Shown one piece after another: positions 1 through 8,030 of a stretch of 64,000 bases of DNA. Origin of the DNA: JAENVU01 sp963756815 (lineage in GTDB: Bacteria; Actinomycetota; Acidimicrobiia; IMCC26256; JAENVU01). Position 1 is the stretch's first letter; the number at the start of each line of letters is the position of its first letter. The translations under genes were made by a program, and so were the position numbers. Below the pieces are notes generated by a model. It saw only the letters and a program-made list of their open reading frames with translations, did not search any database and was not told where the DNA came from. Where the stretch lies: assembly GCA_963756815.1 (NCBI GenBank), contig CAVWPR010000038.1, forward strand, positions 39,568-103,567. The letters are read 5' to 3'.

Positions 1-1
1 G

Positions 2-1456
2 TTCCTCGACTCGGGCGCCGACTGGAGCTTCGCCACGCTGGCGCGGCGGGCCCGGTGCGTCGCCGCGCAGCTCGGCGCGGTCGAGCCCGGCGAGCGGGTC
101 GGGATCATCGCGCAGGACCGGGCCGCGTTCTGCGACGCGTTCTTCGGCGCGCACGCACGCGGCGCGGTCCCGGTGCCGCTCGGCATCGCCGGCAGCGTGG
201 GCTCCGACCCGTGGCACGCCGTCGCGCGCGACCGGGTCGCGCGGTTCGGACTCGCCGCGGTGCTGACCGAGCCGGCCGCGGTCGACGACCTCACGGTCGG
301 ACTCGCGCCGACGCCGGTCATCGGCGTCGACGGCGACCGCGGCGACCCCATCGCGACGCCCGGCGTCGCGCCCCACGCGTTCGTGCAGCCGTCCTCGGGG
401 ACCACGGGCGATCCCAAGGGCGTGGTCATCGGCCACGGCGCGCTGCTCGCGAACCTCGCCGCGATCGGTGCGCACTGGGATCTCGGACCGACCGACGTCG
501 GCCTGTCGTGGCTCCCGCTGTTCCACGACATGGGTCTGATCGGCACCATGATCAACGCGCTCTACCTCGGCGGCACGCTGTACCACTGGCCGACCGCGAG
601 CTTCCTGCGCAGTCCGGGCCGGTACCTCCAGCTCGTCGGCGAGCTCGACGTGACCATGACCGTCGCGCCGCCGTTCGCGCTCCAGCTGGTGACCCGCCGC
701 CAGGAGCGCCGTCCGAGCGCCGTCGACCTGTCCGGCCTGCGTTCGATCCTCGTGGGCGCGGAGCTGATCCGGCCCGAGGTGCTCACCGACTTCACCGCCG
801 CCTTCGCTCCGCACGGGCTCGCACCGGCCGCGGTGACGCCGAGCTACGGGCTCGCCGAGGCGACGGTGGGGGTCACCGCGATGCCGGCGCCGAGCCGGTT
901 CCGGGTGGTGGACCTCGAGCCCCACGCCGCGGTGTCGTGCGGCTCGCCGCTGCCGGGCGTGGAGGTCCGCTGCACCTCCTCGGGCGAGGTGGTGGTGCGC
1001 AGCCCGGCGCTGATGGACGGCTACCTCGACGATCCGGCCGCCACCGCGGCGACGATCGTCGACGGCTGGCTCCACACCGGCGACACCGGCGTGATCGTCG
1101 ACGGGGAGCTGGTGGTCCTCGGGCGCACGAAGGAGATGATCAACCGCGGGGGAGTGCGCCTGCCCGCGTCGGACTTCGAGCTGGCGCTCGCGGGGGTCGA
1201 CGGCCTCCTGCCCGACCGCGTGGTGGCGTTCGCCGAGACGGGTCCCGACGCGGAGGAACGCGTCGTCGTGCTCGCCGAGTCGCGTTGGACCGATCGCGCC
1301 GGCGAGGCGGTCCTCTCGGCGCGGGCGGCGCTCACCGATGCCGGGCTACCGGTCGACGTCGTGGAGCTCGTGCGCCCCGGCTTCATCCCCCGGACGACGA
1401 GCGGCAAGCTCCGACGCGCCGCCGCCCGCGACGCCTGGATCGCGACGAGGGCGTAG
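2..1456 (+). CDS. Fatty-acyl-AMP ligase / AMP-dependent synthetase (5' partial)
   Basis: Adenylate-forming enzyme that would activate a fatty or other carboxylic acid with ATP. The reading frame is open from the window edge, so the N-terminus lies outside; 484 codons are present. Visible core motifs, in order, are SSGTTGDPKGVV (phosphate-binding loop), WLPLFHDMGLIG (the HDMGLI signature typical of fatty-acyl-AMP ligases), YGLAEATVG, GWLHTGDTG, LGRTKEMINRGG and the C-terminal RTTSGKLRR with the catalytic lysine. The HDMGLI motif favours an acyl-AMP ligase, which passes acyl-AMP to a carrier protein, over an acyl-CoA synthetase, but no carrier or polyketide gene is visible here. It converges with the hydroxylase gene, whose stop is adjacent. 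Family assignment is firm; substrate is unknown. Confidence 0.88.
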   Translation, partial: FLDSGADWSFATLARRARCVAAQLGAVEPGERVGIIAQDRAAFCDAFFGAHARGAVPVPLGIAGSVGSDPWHAVARDRVARFGLAAVLTEPAAVDDLTVGLAPTPVIGVDGDRGDPIATPGVAPHAFVQPSSGTTGDPKGVVIGHGALLANLAAIGAHWDLGPTDVGLSWLPLFHDMGLIGTMINALYLGGTLYHWPTASFLRSPGRYLQLVGELDVTMTVAPPFALQLVTRRQERRPSAVDLSGLRSILVGAELIRPEVLTDFTAAFAPHGLAPAAVTPSYGLAEATVGVTAMPAPSRFRVVDLEPHAAVSCGSPLPGVEVRCTSSGEVVVRSPALMDGYLDDPAATAATIVDGWLHTGDTGVIVDGELVVLGRTKEMINRGGVRLPASDFELALAGVDGLLPDRVVAFAETGPDAEERVVVLAESRWTDRAGEAVLSARAALTDAGLPVDVVELVRPGFIPRTTSGKLRRAAARDAWIATRA

Positions 1457-2287
1457 TCAGACGTCCGAGCTAATCCGAGCCGGAGCGGAGCGGAGGCGAG
1501 CTGCCGCGCAGCGTCCCGACCCACTCCGACGGTTCCCCTCGCGAGCGGAGCGGCCGACGAGGAGTCGAAGCTCCTCCTCCCAGGCCCGGTGGCGCCGCTT
1601 GGCGTCCTGGATGAACGGTGAGATCGCGATCGCCTTCAGGACGACGGCGTTCACGACGTTCATCGGGAAGCGCAGTGGCCGCACGACGTCGAGGAAGAGG
1701 ACCACTCGCTCCTCGTCGGTGTCGTTCCAGACCTCGTGCTCGAACGTGTCGTCGAAGATCAGGCTCGCCCCCTCGCGCCACGTCGCGTACGTGTCGCCGA
1801 CGCGGATGCGGCAGCGGTCGGCGGCGCGGGGCACCTTGAGGCCGAGGTGGTACCGGATCACACCCTTGTACGGACCGTTGTGGTCGGGGATGTGCTTGCC
1901 CGGGGCGAGGATCGAGAACATCGCGGTCTGCATCCCGGGCACGGCCGCCACGAGGCGCGCCGTCTCCGGGCACCGCGCGCAGTTGGCGTCCGAGCGGAAG
2001 CCGAAGCCGTAGAGGAAGTACGTCTTCCACCGGTCGTCGTCGGTGATCGTGGCCTGGTCGGTCGAGATGTCCTGGAAGTTGGGGAGGGCGTCGCGCCGTT
2101 CGAGCACCCCGTCGAGCTCGGCGCGGATCGTCCGCCAGTGTGCCTCGAGGCCCGCGGCCCAGAGGAAGTCGCGCTCGTCGAGGAACGCCGGGTTCCCGAC
2201 CGCCGAGAAGCGCGCGACGAGCCGGTCGAGCCGGTCGAGCAACCACTCGCCCACGAGGATCGTGAGGTCGACGATCCGCTGCCGCAC
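1457..2287 (-). CDS. Aspartyl/asparaginyl beta-hydroxylase-like Fe(II)/2-oxoglutarate oxygenase
   Basis: Probable non-haem iron, 2-oxoglutarate-dependent hydroxylase of the AspH family. The fold signatures are DHNGPYKGVIRYHLGL, with the first iron-ligand histidine, and FDDTFEHEVWNDTDEERVVL, with the second histidine and the 2-oxoglutarate-binding arginine. The frame extends upstream to a TTG at 2419, but that part is arginine/alanine-rich and overlaps the likely pilin leader. I take the GTG at 2287, giving about 276 residues; a GTG at 2320 is also possible and no clear ribosome site decides it. The last 30 or so residues are low-complexity Arg/Ser/Gly, encoded by GC-rich repeat sequence that has an inverted near-copy at 4481-4506. 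Targets could be a protein or a lipid; none can be inferred. Confidence 0.75.
   Translation of the reverse strand: MRQRIVDLTILVGEWLLDRLDRLVARFSAVGNPAFLDERDFLWAAGLEAHWRTIRAELDGVLERRDALPNFQDISTDQATITDDDRWKTYFLYGFGFRSDANCARCPETARLVAAVPGMQTAMFSILAPGKHIPDHNGPYKGVIRYHLGLKVPRAADRCRIRVGDTYATWREGASLIFDDTFEHEVWNDTDEERVVLFLDVVRPLRFPMNVVNAVVLKAIAISPFIQDAKRRHRAWEEELRLLVGRSAREGNRRSGSGRCAAARLRSAPARISSDV
1476..1501. repeat. 26-bp repeat, inverted partner at 4481-4506
   Basis: The reverse complement of this stretch matches 4481-4506 at 25 of 26 positions by eye. The two copies bracket the hydroxylase, pilin and prepilin-peptidase genes. This copy encodes part of the odd C-terminal tail of the hydroxylase. 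Confidence 0.6.
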
Positions 2288-2458
2288 GGGCGGAGAATCT
2301 AGGCGGCGAGCCGCGCTCACGGCCCGGGAATGGGCCCGGAGGCTCAATCTCGCCGCTCCCGCCCCGAGCCCCTTCAGTTCGGCTCCGGAGCCGCCGAAGC
2401 ACTCACTCGGACGGGGCAAATCCGCCTCGGCCTACCGAATCCCAAGGGGTACATCACA

Positions 2459-3030
2459 ATGCAGAACATGCTTGCGAACCTGCGGGCTCGGCGTGAGGAC
2501 GATGAGCAGGGTTTCACGCTCATCGAGCTCATGGTCGTGGTGCTGATCATTGCCATCCTGATCGCGATCGCCATCCCGACCTTCCTCGGCGCCAAGTCCC
2601 GTGCGCAGGACAAGGCGGCTCAGTCGAGCCTCCGGAACGCACTCACCAACGCCAAGGGCATCTACACCGACCAGGACTCGTACGGTGTTGCCGGTGGCGC
2701 CGGCACGACGTCGCTCGTCGGTACCTCGACGACCGGTCTGACCGCGGCGGAGCCGAGCCTGCAGTTCCTGGCCTCGCCTTCGGACTCGACCGGCGCCAAG
2801 AAGGTGTCGGTCAACGTGATCGGCCCGACCGCGCTCGTCATGACGGCGGAGTCGCTTCGGGCGTCTGCTACGCGATCGGTGACTCGGCCAACGGTCCGGG
2901 CACGGTGTTCGCGAACCTCGGCAAGACCAGCGGCACCGGGTGCAACCCGACCCTGGCGAAGGCGCTGCCGACGGTCGCTCCGACCACGGCGAACGCCACG
3001 GCGGACAACGACTGGGCCCAGGCCTGGTAA
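2459..3030 (+). CDS. Type IV pilin (major-pilin-like), one frameshift
   Basis: Structural pilin of a type IV pilus, secreted and assembled at the membrane. The short charged leader ends in EDDEQG and is followed by FTLIELMVVVLIIAILIA, the class III prepilin signal: cleavage after Gly, methylated Phe+1 and Glu+5. The start ATG at 2459 is preceded by AAGGGG 12-18 bases upstream. A one-base deletion near 2852 breaks the frame; restoring it gives SGVCYAIGDSANGPGTVF and a natural stop at 3028-3030, for 190 residues. Two cysteines in the C-terminal part could form the pilin D-region disulfide. A hairpin terminator follows directly. The prepilin peptidase needed to mature it is encoded 600 bases downstream. 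The frameshift is probably a sequencing error, because coding resumes cleanly. Confidence 0.88.
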
Positions 3031-3059
3031 CCCGCTCCAACCTCAGCGAGATGCGGACG

Positions 3060-3085
3060 CGGCCCGGGACCTCGGTCCCGGGCCG
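3060..3085 (+). terminator. Hairpin terminator after pilin
   Basis: A perfect 11-base-pair GC stem (CGGCCCGGGAC / GTCCCGGGCCG) with a CTCG tetraloop lies 30 bases after the pilin stop. It has no T-tract, which is common for actinobacterial intrinsic terminators. It could limit read-through from the abundant pilin transcript into the minor pilin. Confidence 0.65.
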
Positions 3086-3109
3086 CTCGCATCCCAGGCG
3101 GTGACGTCG

Positions 3110-3589
3110 ATGGAACGACGACGAACCACGACGAGTCCGGGTTCACGCTCGATCGAGCTCATGGTGGTGATCGGGATCGTCGGCATCCTGATCGCGGTCA
3201 TGATCCCGACGTTGCTCCAGGCGCGTCGACCGGCGCAGGACCGCCAGGCCCAGAACCTCCTCCGCAACAGCCTCACCGCCGCGAAGTCGATCGAGACGAG
3301 CGAGGGCGCCACGGTCGACCCGGCGGCGCTCGCGCAGGCCGAGTCCGCGGTCGACTACGTCGGCGGCACCACCACCGCGCCCGCGACGCGACGGCAGGTG
3401 TCGGTGGACACGCTCACGGTCGCCGGCGTCGACTACGTGATCATGGCGTCGTTCGCGTCGTCCGGGCGCTGCTTCGCGATCCTCGAGCAGGCGCAGGGCG
3501 CGCCGAAGTTCCAGCGCGTCGACAGTGCCGCCACGTGTCGGGCCTCCCAGTTCGACACCGCCACCGGCTGGTCGAGCGCCTGGCCGTGA
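3110..3589 (+). CDS. Second type IV pilin-like protein (minor pilin)
   Basis: About 159 residues. It has the pilin helix IELMVVIGIVGILIAVMIPTLL and a C-terminal domain with two cysteines (SGRCFAIL and AATCRASQ), like the first pilin. Read literally, the segment before IEL is SPGSRS, which lacks a prepilin site. The next frame over the same bases reads DESGFTL, which would join to IELMVV as a perfect class III signal. Two compensating one-base errors about 20 bases apart (around 3128 and 3151) would explain this. A real loss of the cleavage site is the alternative. The start is ATG 3110 or GTG 3101. It is probably a minor pilin that caps or primes the pilus. Confidence 0.75.
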   Translation: MERRRTTTSPGSRSIELMVVIGIVGILIAVMIPTLLQARRPAQDRQAQNLLRNSLTAAKSIETSEGATVDPAALAQAESAVDYVGGTTTAPATRRQVSVDTLTVAGVDYVIMASFASSGRCFAILEQAQGAPKFQRVDSAATCRASQFDTATGWSSAWP

Positions 3590-3625
3590 CCGGCACGGGT
3601 CCCCGTCTCCGCGCGTCCCGCTCCG

Positions 3626-3631
3626 TAGCCT
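3626..3631 (+). promoter_or_regulatory. -10 box (TAGCCT) of the prepilin peptidase gene
   Basis: TAGCCT fits TANNNT and lies 9 bases before the ATG at 3641, so the transcript would have almost no leader. No convincing -35 element is visible. Confidence 0.45.
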
Positions 3632-3640
3632 CCCTTCGTC

Positions 3641-4419
3641 ATGCCCGACGCCTTCCTGCTGACCGTCTGCGGCCTGTTCGGCCTCCTCGTCGGCTCCTTC
3701 CTCAACGTCGTCATCTGGCGGGTCCCACGCCACGAGTCGATCGTGCGGCCCGGCTCGCACTGTCCGAGCTGCGGCACCGAGCTCGGCGCGATCGAGAACG
3801 TCCCGGTGCTCTCCTGGCTGGCCCTGCGCGGCCGCTGCCGGCACTGCGGCACCCGGATCTCGGTGCGCTACCCGCTCGTGGAGCTCCTCACCGCCGGCCT
3901 CTGGGTCGGGCTCGCCCTGCGCTTCGGCGCCGCCTGGGAGCTCCCGCCGTACCTCGTCCTCGCCGCCGGGCTGGTCGCCCTGTCGCTCATCGACCTCGAC
4001 CACTTCCTCCTGCCCAACCGGGTCCTGTACCCGACGGGGTTCATGATGGCGGCGCTGTTCGTGATCCCGGCGGTCGTGGACGGGCAGGGCGACGACTACC
4101 TGCGCGGCGTGCTCGGGGGTGCGGTCGCCTTCACCGTCTTCTTCGTCATCCACGTCATCTCGCCCCGGGGGATGGGCTTCGGCGACGTCCGCCTGAGCTT
4201 CGTCCTCGGGCTTCGCGCTCGGCTGGCTGTCGTGGGGTCACGTCTACCTGGGCCTGTTCCTCGGCTTCCTGCTCGGTGCGGTCGTCGGGACGCTCCTCAT
4301 CGCGCTGCGGCTGCGGACGCCGCAAGGACCACGTCCCGTTCGGTCCCTTCCTCGCCGCGGGTGCGATGCTCGCCATCTACTTCGGCACGCCGTTGCTCGA
4401 CGCCTTCTCGCGCCACTGA
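3641..4419 (+). CDS. Prepilin peptidase / N-methyltransferase (A24), two frameshifts
   Basis: Membrane aspartic protease that removes the leader peptide of type IV pilins and N-methylates the new N-terminus. The N-terminal cytoplasmic part has GSFLNVVIWRVPR and two CxxC pairs, HCPSCGTE and CRHCGT, typical of the zinc-binding PilD form. The catalytic aspartates are in SLIDLDHFLLPN and GMGFGDVRL. Extra single bases near 4210 (GGG for GG) and 4315 split the C-terminus over three frames; removing both gives 258 residues ending YFGTPLLDAFSRH, with the expected last helices (HVYLGLFLGFLLGAVVG). Location next to the pilins fits its role. I take ATG 3641, behind a good -10 box. Confidence 0.9.
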
Positions 4420-4480
4420 TCGACCCTGCTCGTCCGCTCGGACGGGTCGGGGCGCGAGCGCGTCAGGACGCTCCCGAGCT

Positions 4481-4506
4481 GCTCGCCTCCGCTGCGCTCC
4501 GGCTCG
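4481..4506. repeat. 26-bp repeat, inverted partner at 1476-1501
   Basis: This copy lies in the 273-base gap between the prepilin peptidase and the HTH gene. That gap otherwise holds GC-rich sequence, a hairpin at 4556-4591 and the pilus operon promoter; no gene is visible in it. Confidence 0.55.
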
Positions 4507-4555
4507 AGTCGCGTGGGTCGTCCGAGACTCCCCGCTGCGTCGAAGGCGGGTACGT

Positions 4556-4591
4556 GCGACCTACGCGTCGCGGAGGTTTCTCGTAGGTCGC
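4556..4591 (+). repeat. Inverted repeat / hairpin
   Basis: GCGACCTACG (4556-4565) and CGTAGGTCGC (4582-4591) are perfectly complementary around a 16-base loop, 44 bases before the -35 box of the pilus operon. It could terminate transcription of the prepilin peptidase gene or be a protein-binding site. Confidence 0.5.
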
Positions 4592-4634
4592 TCGGTTCAT
4601 TGATGCGCGCGACGCTCAACTCGCGTGGTCCATG

Positions 4635-4664
4635 TTGACGATTGTTCGGCCTGAGACTTACTGT
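4635..4664 (+). promoter_or_regulatory. Promoter of the HTH-pilM operon, flanked by an operator-like inverted repeat
   Basis: TTGACG (4635-4640) and TACTGT (4659-4664) are separated by 18 bases, a good housekeeping promoter. TGTTGAC at 4633-4639 and GTCAACA at 4673-4679 form a perfect 7-base inverted repeat that brackets the promoter and overlaps its -35 box. The arrangement suggests a repressor operator; the HTH protein encoded just downstream is the obvious candidate, by inference only. Confidence 0.6.
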
Positions 4665-4692
4665 CGCCCGAAGTCAACAAGGGGCAACCAAC

Positions 4693-4929
4693 GTGGCGTC
4701 GCCGATACCCCATGACTTGCTGACCGCACGTGAGGTCGCTGACGTCATGCGAGTTTCCACCATGACCGTGTATCGGCTCATCAAGGCCGGTGAGCTGCCC
4801 GCGATCCGCGTCGGCAAGCACCTCCGCATCCGTGAGCACGACGTCGCGAAGTACCTCGACGAGCGCGTCGTCGGCACCGGCACCGACCTCGGCACCGAGG
4901 GGGGGACCGACTCGTGGCCCGCCGTCTGA
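4693..4929 (+). CDS. Excisionase/MerR-type helix-turn-helix DNA-binding protein
   Basis: A 78-residue protein that is almost entirely one DNA-binding domain: LLTAREVADVMRVSTMTVYR (winged HTH) followed by LIKAGELPAIRVGKHLRI and EHDVAKYLDE. It resembles the BldC/excisionase (HTH_17) group. I take the GTG at 4693, preceded by AAGGGG 9-14 bases upstream. Its 3' end overlaps the pilM start by 16 bases, so the two are translationally coupled. That position argues for a pilus-specific regulator rather than a phage excisionase; no integrase or attachment site is nearby. It may bind the inverted repeat around its own promoter. Confidence 0.8.
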   Translation: MASPIPHDLLTAREVADVMRVSTMTVYRLIKAGELPAIRVGKHLRIREHDVAKYLDERVVGTGTDLGTEGGTDSWPAV

Positions 4930-6666
4930 TCGGTCTCGACATCGGCACCAACGCGGTGCGAGTGGCCGAGCTCGAGCTCAGCGACCCGCCGCGTCTCACC
5001 AGCTTCGGCCAGGTGGCACTCCCTCCGGGGGCCATGCGCGACGGCGAGGTCGTCGACCCGGCCGCGGTCACGGCCGCGATCCAGCGGCTCTGGAAGGAGC
5101 TCAGCCTCAAGAAGGCGCCCGTGCGGGTCGGCGTCGCCAGTCCGCGCGTGCTCGTGCGGACCGTGGACCTGCCCACGATGTCGGACGCCGAGCTCGCCGG
5201 CGCCCTGCAGTTCCAGGCGCAGGAGCTCATCCCGATCCCGCTCGAGGACGCCGTCCTCGACTTCCAGGTGCTCGAGTCGCTCCCGACCCCCGAACCGACG
5301 GGCGAGGGCCCGGCCGCGCAACCGATGTCCCGGGTGCTGCTCGCCGCCGCGCACAAGGACCTGATCCTCAACCTCACCGGCGCGGTGCGCGCCGCCGGGC
5401 TCTCGGTGTCCGCCGTCGATCTCGTCCCCCTGGCGCTCGTGCGCTCCGTCGGTCGCCGGGTGGCCGACAACGGGACCGGGGTCGAGGCCATCGTCAGCAT
5501 CGGCGGCGGCGTGACCGTGGTCGTCGTCCACGAGCTGGGCATCCCGCGCTTCGTCCGGATCCTCGGCTCCGGCGGCCGCGCCGTCACCGACGCGGTGGCG
5601 CGTGACCTCGAGCTGACGCCGGACCAGGCCGAAGCGGTCAAGCGGCAGCTCGACACCGCGCCTGCCGACCTCGCCGATCGCGCCCGGCGCGCGATGACGC
5701 GCCCGATCTCGGACCTCGTCGAGCAGGTGCGCGGCTCGCTCGACTACTACCGCACGCAACCCGACTCGGTCCGGCTGCTGAAGGTCACGCTCACCGGTGG
5801 TGGCGCGCTCACCCCCGGGCTCGTCGACCAGCTCGTCGACACGGTCGGCGTGCCGGTCGACCTCGCCCGGCCGCGCGAGCACATCGCGATCGGCGACATC
5901 GGCTTCCCCGACGACCAGCTCGGCCTGCTCGACCCGTTCCTGCCGGTCCCGGTGGGCCTCGCCCTCGGCGGCCTGCTCACGGGCAAGCGCATCGACCTGC
6001 TCGGCACCGGCGGCAAGGAGCCGCTCGATCGCAGCCGGCTGCTGCGCATCGGCGTGGCGGCGGCCGTGGTGCTCGTGCTCCTGCTCGGCGGGCTGTACTT
6101 CCTGAAGAAGAACCAGGTCGACGACGAGCGCGACAAGCTCGCGGCGGCCGAGGCGGAGAACCGCGCGCTCCAGAGCAAGATCAGCGCGCTCTCCGACGTC
6201 TCCCAGCGTCAGTCCCAGATCGAGGCGCTCGCGGCGCAGACCCAGGGTCTGCTCGTCACCGACGTCGCCTGGTCGTCGGTGCTCCAGGCGCTCTCGCGCA
6301 CGATCCCGTCCGACGTGTGGCTCACCTCGTTCCAGTCCACGGTGACCGGGACCGGCACCAGCGGCGCGACGGCCCCCACGACGCCGGCCGCGCCGACCAC
6401 GGGGGGCGCCGCCACGATCGGCACCGCGAACTTCTCCGCCGTCGGCACGAGCTTCGACGCAGTGGCGGCGTGGATCCGCCGGATCGGCACCGACGTCCCC
6501 CAGTTCTCCGGGCTGTGGGTGCCCGAGCGCGACCCGCAGCACGGGAGCCGGCGCCGACCCGACGTCGAGCAGCAGCGGGACCGGGAACGTGACCTTCTCC
6601 TCGACCGCCAACCTCACCGACAAGGCGAAGAGTGACCGCGCCGAGCAGTACAAGGTGACGCCGTGA
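4914..6666 (+). CDS. Fused PilM-PilN type IV pilus assembly protein, one frameshift
   Basis: One open frame carries two pilus alignment proteins. Residues 1 to about 350 are PilM, a cytoplasmic actin-like ATPase, with LIGLDIGTNAVRVAELEL and the later nucleotide-fold motifs VSIGGGVTVVVVHE and LTGGGALTPGLVDQL. After GKRIDLLG, which recalls the PilN N-terminal INLLP peptide that docks into PilM, comes one membrane helix (IGVAAAVVLVLLLGGLYFL, about residues 380-398). A coiled coil and a periplasmic PilN domain follow. No start codon with a ribosome site separates the halves. An extra C near 6523 shifts the last 47 codons; corrected, the protein has 583 residues, ends EQYKVTP and overlaps the pilO start by 4 bases. 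Start GTG 4914 lies inside the HTH gene. Confidence 0.85.
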
Positions 6667-7370
6667 ACGCCGTGAAGCGCAACCCCCTCATCGCCATCGG
6701 CGTCGGCCTGCTGGTGATCGTCCTGCTCTGGTACTTCCTGCTCTACGCCCCGCTGGGCGACGACCTGAGCTCCGCCCAGGCGCAGACCAGCGAGGAGCAG
6801 AAGAAGACCGACGGGTTGCAGGCCGACCTCGCTCGACTCCAGGCCCAGGCGAAGAACTCCACCCAGCAGGCGGCGCTCCTCCGTCGCCTCGACGCGGCGG
6901 TTCCGGAGCAGCCGGACCTCGCGGAGTTCATCATCCAGGCGAACGACATCGCGGATCAGTCGGGCATCTCGTTCCTCTCCATCGCGCCGTCGCCGCCCGC
7001 CGCCGGGACCGGGGCGAGCGTCATCAACCTCACGATCTCGATCAACGGCAGCTTCTTCCAGCTCCAGGACTACCTCCGGCTGCTCGAGAAGCTCGAGCGG
7101 CTCGTCATCGTCGACGGCATCACGATCTCGTCGAGCAGCGGGAGCAGCACGAGTGGCAGCAGCGGGAGCACCGACGCCACGACGTCGTCGAGCGGGACGT
7201 CGCTGAGCGTGACCCTGACCGGCCGGATGTTCACCCGTGCCGCACCGGCGACGGGCGCGGCCGACGGCTCGGGGACGACGCCGGGCGCGACCACGCCGAC
7301 GACGACGCCGGGCGCGTCGACCAGCTCGACGACGGCCCCGGCGACCGGCTCCACGACCGGAGGTACCTGA
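6663..7370 (+). CDS. PilO-like type IV pilus inner-membrane protein
   Basis: 235 residues. It has a short cytoplasmic N-terminus, one membrane helix (NPLIAIGVGLLVIVLLWYFLL, residues 6-26), a coiled coil (about 35-75) and a ferredoxin-like periplasmic domain containing PEQPDLAEFIIQANDIADQ and the strand FFQLQDYLRLLEKLERLVIV. This matches PilO, which pairs with PilN to link the cytoplasmic motor to the outer parts of the pilus machine. The C-terminal 50 residues are Ser/Thr/Gly-rich and probably disordered. The GTG start lies in the GTGA overlap with the PilM-PilN gene. Order M-N-O-P is conserved in pilus operons, which supports the call. Confidence 0.82.
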   Translation: MNAVKRNPLIAIGVGLLVIVLLWYFLLYAPLGDDLSSAQAQTSEEQKKTDGLQADLARLQAQAKNSTQQAALLRRLDAAVPEQPDLAEFIIQANDIADQSGISFLSIAPSPPAAGTGASVINLTISINGSFFQLQDYLRLLEKLERLVIVDGITISSSSGSSTSGSSGSTDATTSSSGTSLSVTLTGRMFTRAAPATGAADGSGTTPGATTPTTTPGASTSSTTAPATGSTTGGT

Positions 7371-7371
7371 G

Positions 7372-7986
7372 ATGGCGCGATCGCGTCGCGAACGGCGCAC
7401 GAGCAGCAGCTCCCGCAGCTCCCGCAGCGGCATCCTCCTCGGGATCGCCGGCGCGCTGATCGCCTCCCTGCTCGTGTACCAGGTGTTCCTGAAGAGCGAC
7501 GACACGCCGACGGCGTCGAGCCCGCCGCGCCCGGCGGTGGCGGCCCAGCCCGCGGGGGCCGCCACGACCACCACCACGGCGCCACTCGAGCCGGAGCTGC
7601 CGAACGGCAGCTTCGACGAGCTGAGCCTCCGCGACCCGTTCGAGCCGGTCGGCTCGATCGCCACGGGCGGTGACGGCGGCGCGACCGTCGACACGACTCC
7701 CACCACGAGTCCCTCGACCGACACGTTCCCGACGACGCCGACGACGTCCCCGTCGCAGAACCCGGTGCCGACGAGCGAGGTCGCGCTCCTCGACGTGACC
7801 ACGGTCAACGGCGTCCAGACGGCACGCGTGCAGGTCTCGGGGGCCGAGTACACGGTGGTGGCCGGCCAGACCTTCGGCCCGGCCAGCAACTACGTGCTCG
7901 TGGCCTTCACCAGCGACACGTGCGCGAGCTTCACCTACGCGGACTCGCCCTTCTCGCTCTGCACGGGCGAGCAGGTCCTGAAGTAG
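7372..7986 (+). CDS. Pilus operon protein, PilP-like
   Basis: 204 residues. A basic, Ser-rich N-terminus is followed by one membrane helix (ILLGIAGALIASLLVYQVFL, about 22-41), a long Pro/Thr/Ser-rich linker and a small C-terminal domain (EVALLDVTTVNGVQTARVQV... GQTFGPASNYVLV) with two cysteines. The phrase LSLRDPFEP resembles the conserved (R)DPF(x)P of PilP, and the C-terminal beta domain resembles the HR domain that binds secretin. Its place directly after PilO agrees. Overall similarity is weak, so it is called by position and short motif only. The start ATG at 7372 is one base after the pilO stop. Confidence 0.6.
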   Translation: MARSRRERRTSSSSRSSRSGILLGIAGALIASLLVYQVFLKSDDTPTASSPPRPAVAAQPAGAATTTTTAPLEPELPNGSFDELSLRDPFEPVGSIATGGDGGATVDTTPTTSPSTDTFPTTPTTSPSQNPVPTSEVALLDVTTVNGVQTARVQVSGAEYTVVAGQTFGPASNYVLVAFTSDTCASFTYADSPFSLCTGEQVLK

Positions 7987-8015
7987 CGGGGCACGGCCCG
8001 CAGGACCCGTCCCTC

Positions 8016-8021
8016 TAACCT
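8016..8021 (+). promoter_or_regulatory. -10 box (TAACCT) of the aro operon
   Basis: TAACCT lies 9 bases before the aroC ATG (8031) in a 44-base gap. A transcript from here would start within about 3 bases of the ATG, effectively leaderless. Confidence 0.45.
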
Positions 8022-8030
8022 GAGCGGACC

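Noticed and set aside
4693..4929. Phage excisionase and a prophage remnant
   Set aside because: The HTH domain fits the excisionase-like fold, but no integrase, attachment site or phage gene is near and the gene is fused by overlap to the pilus operon.
4674..7889. A 1,071-codon open frame on the minus strand opposite the pilus operon
   Set aside because: It mirrors codon-position GC bias of the plus-strand genes, is a low-complexity Arg/Gly/Asp/Glu string and has no domain; the plus strand encodes clear pilus proteins.
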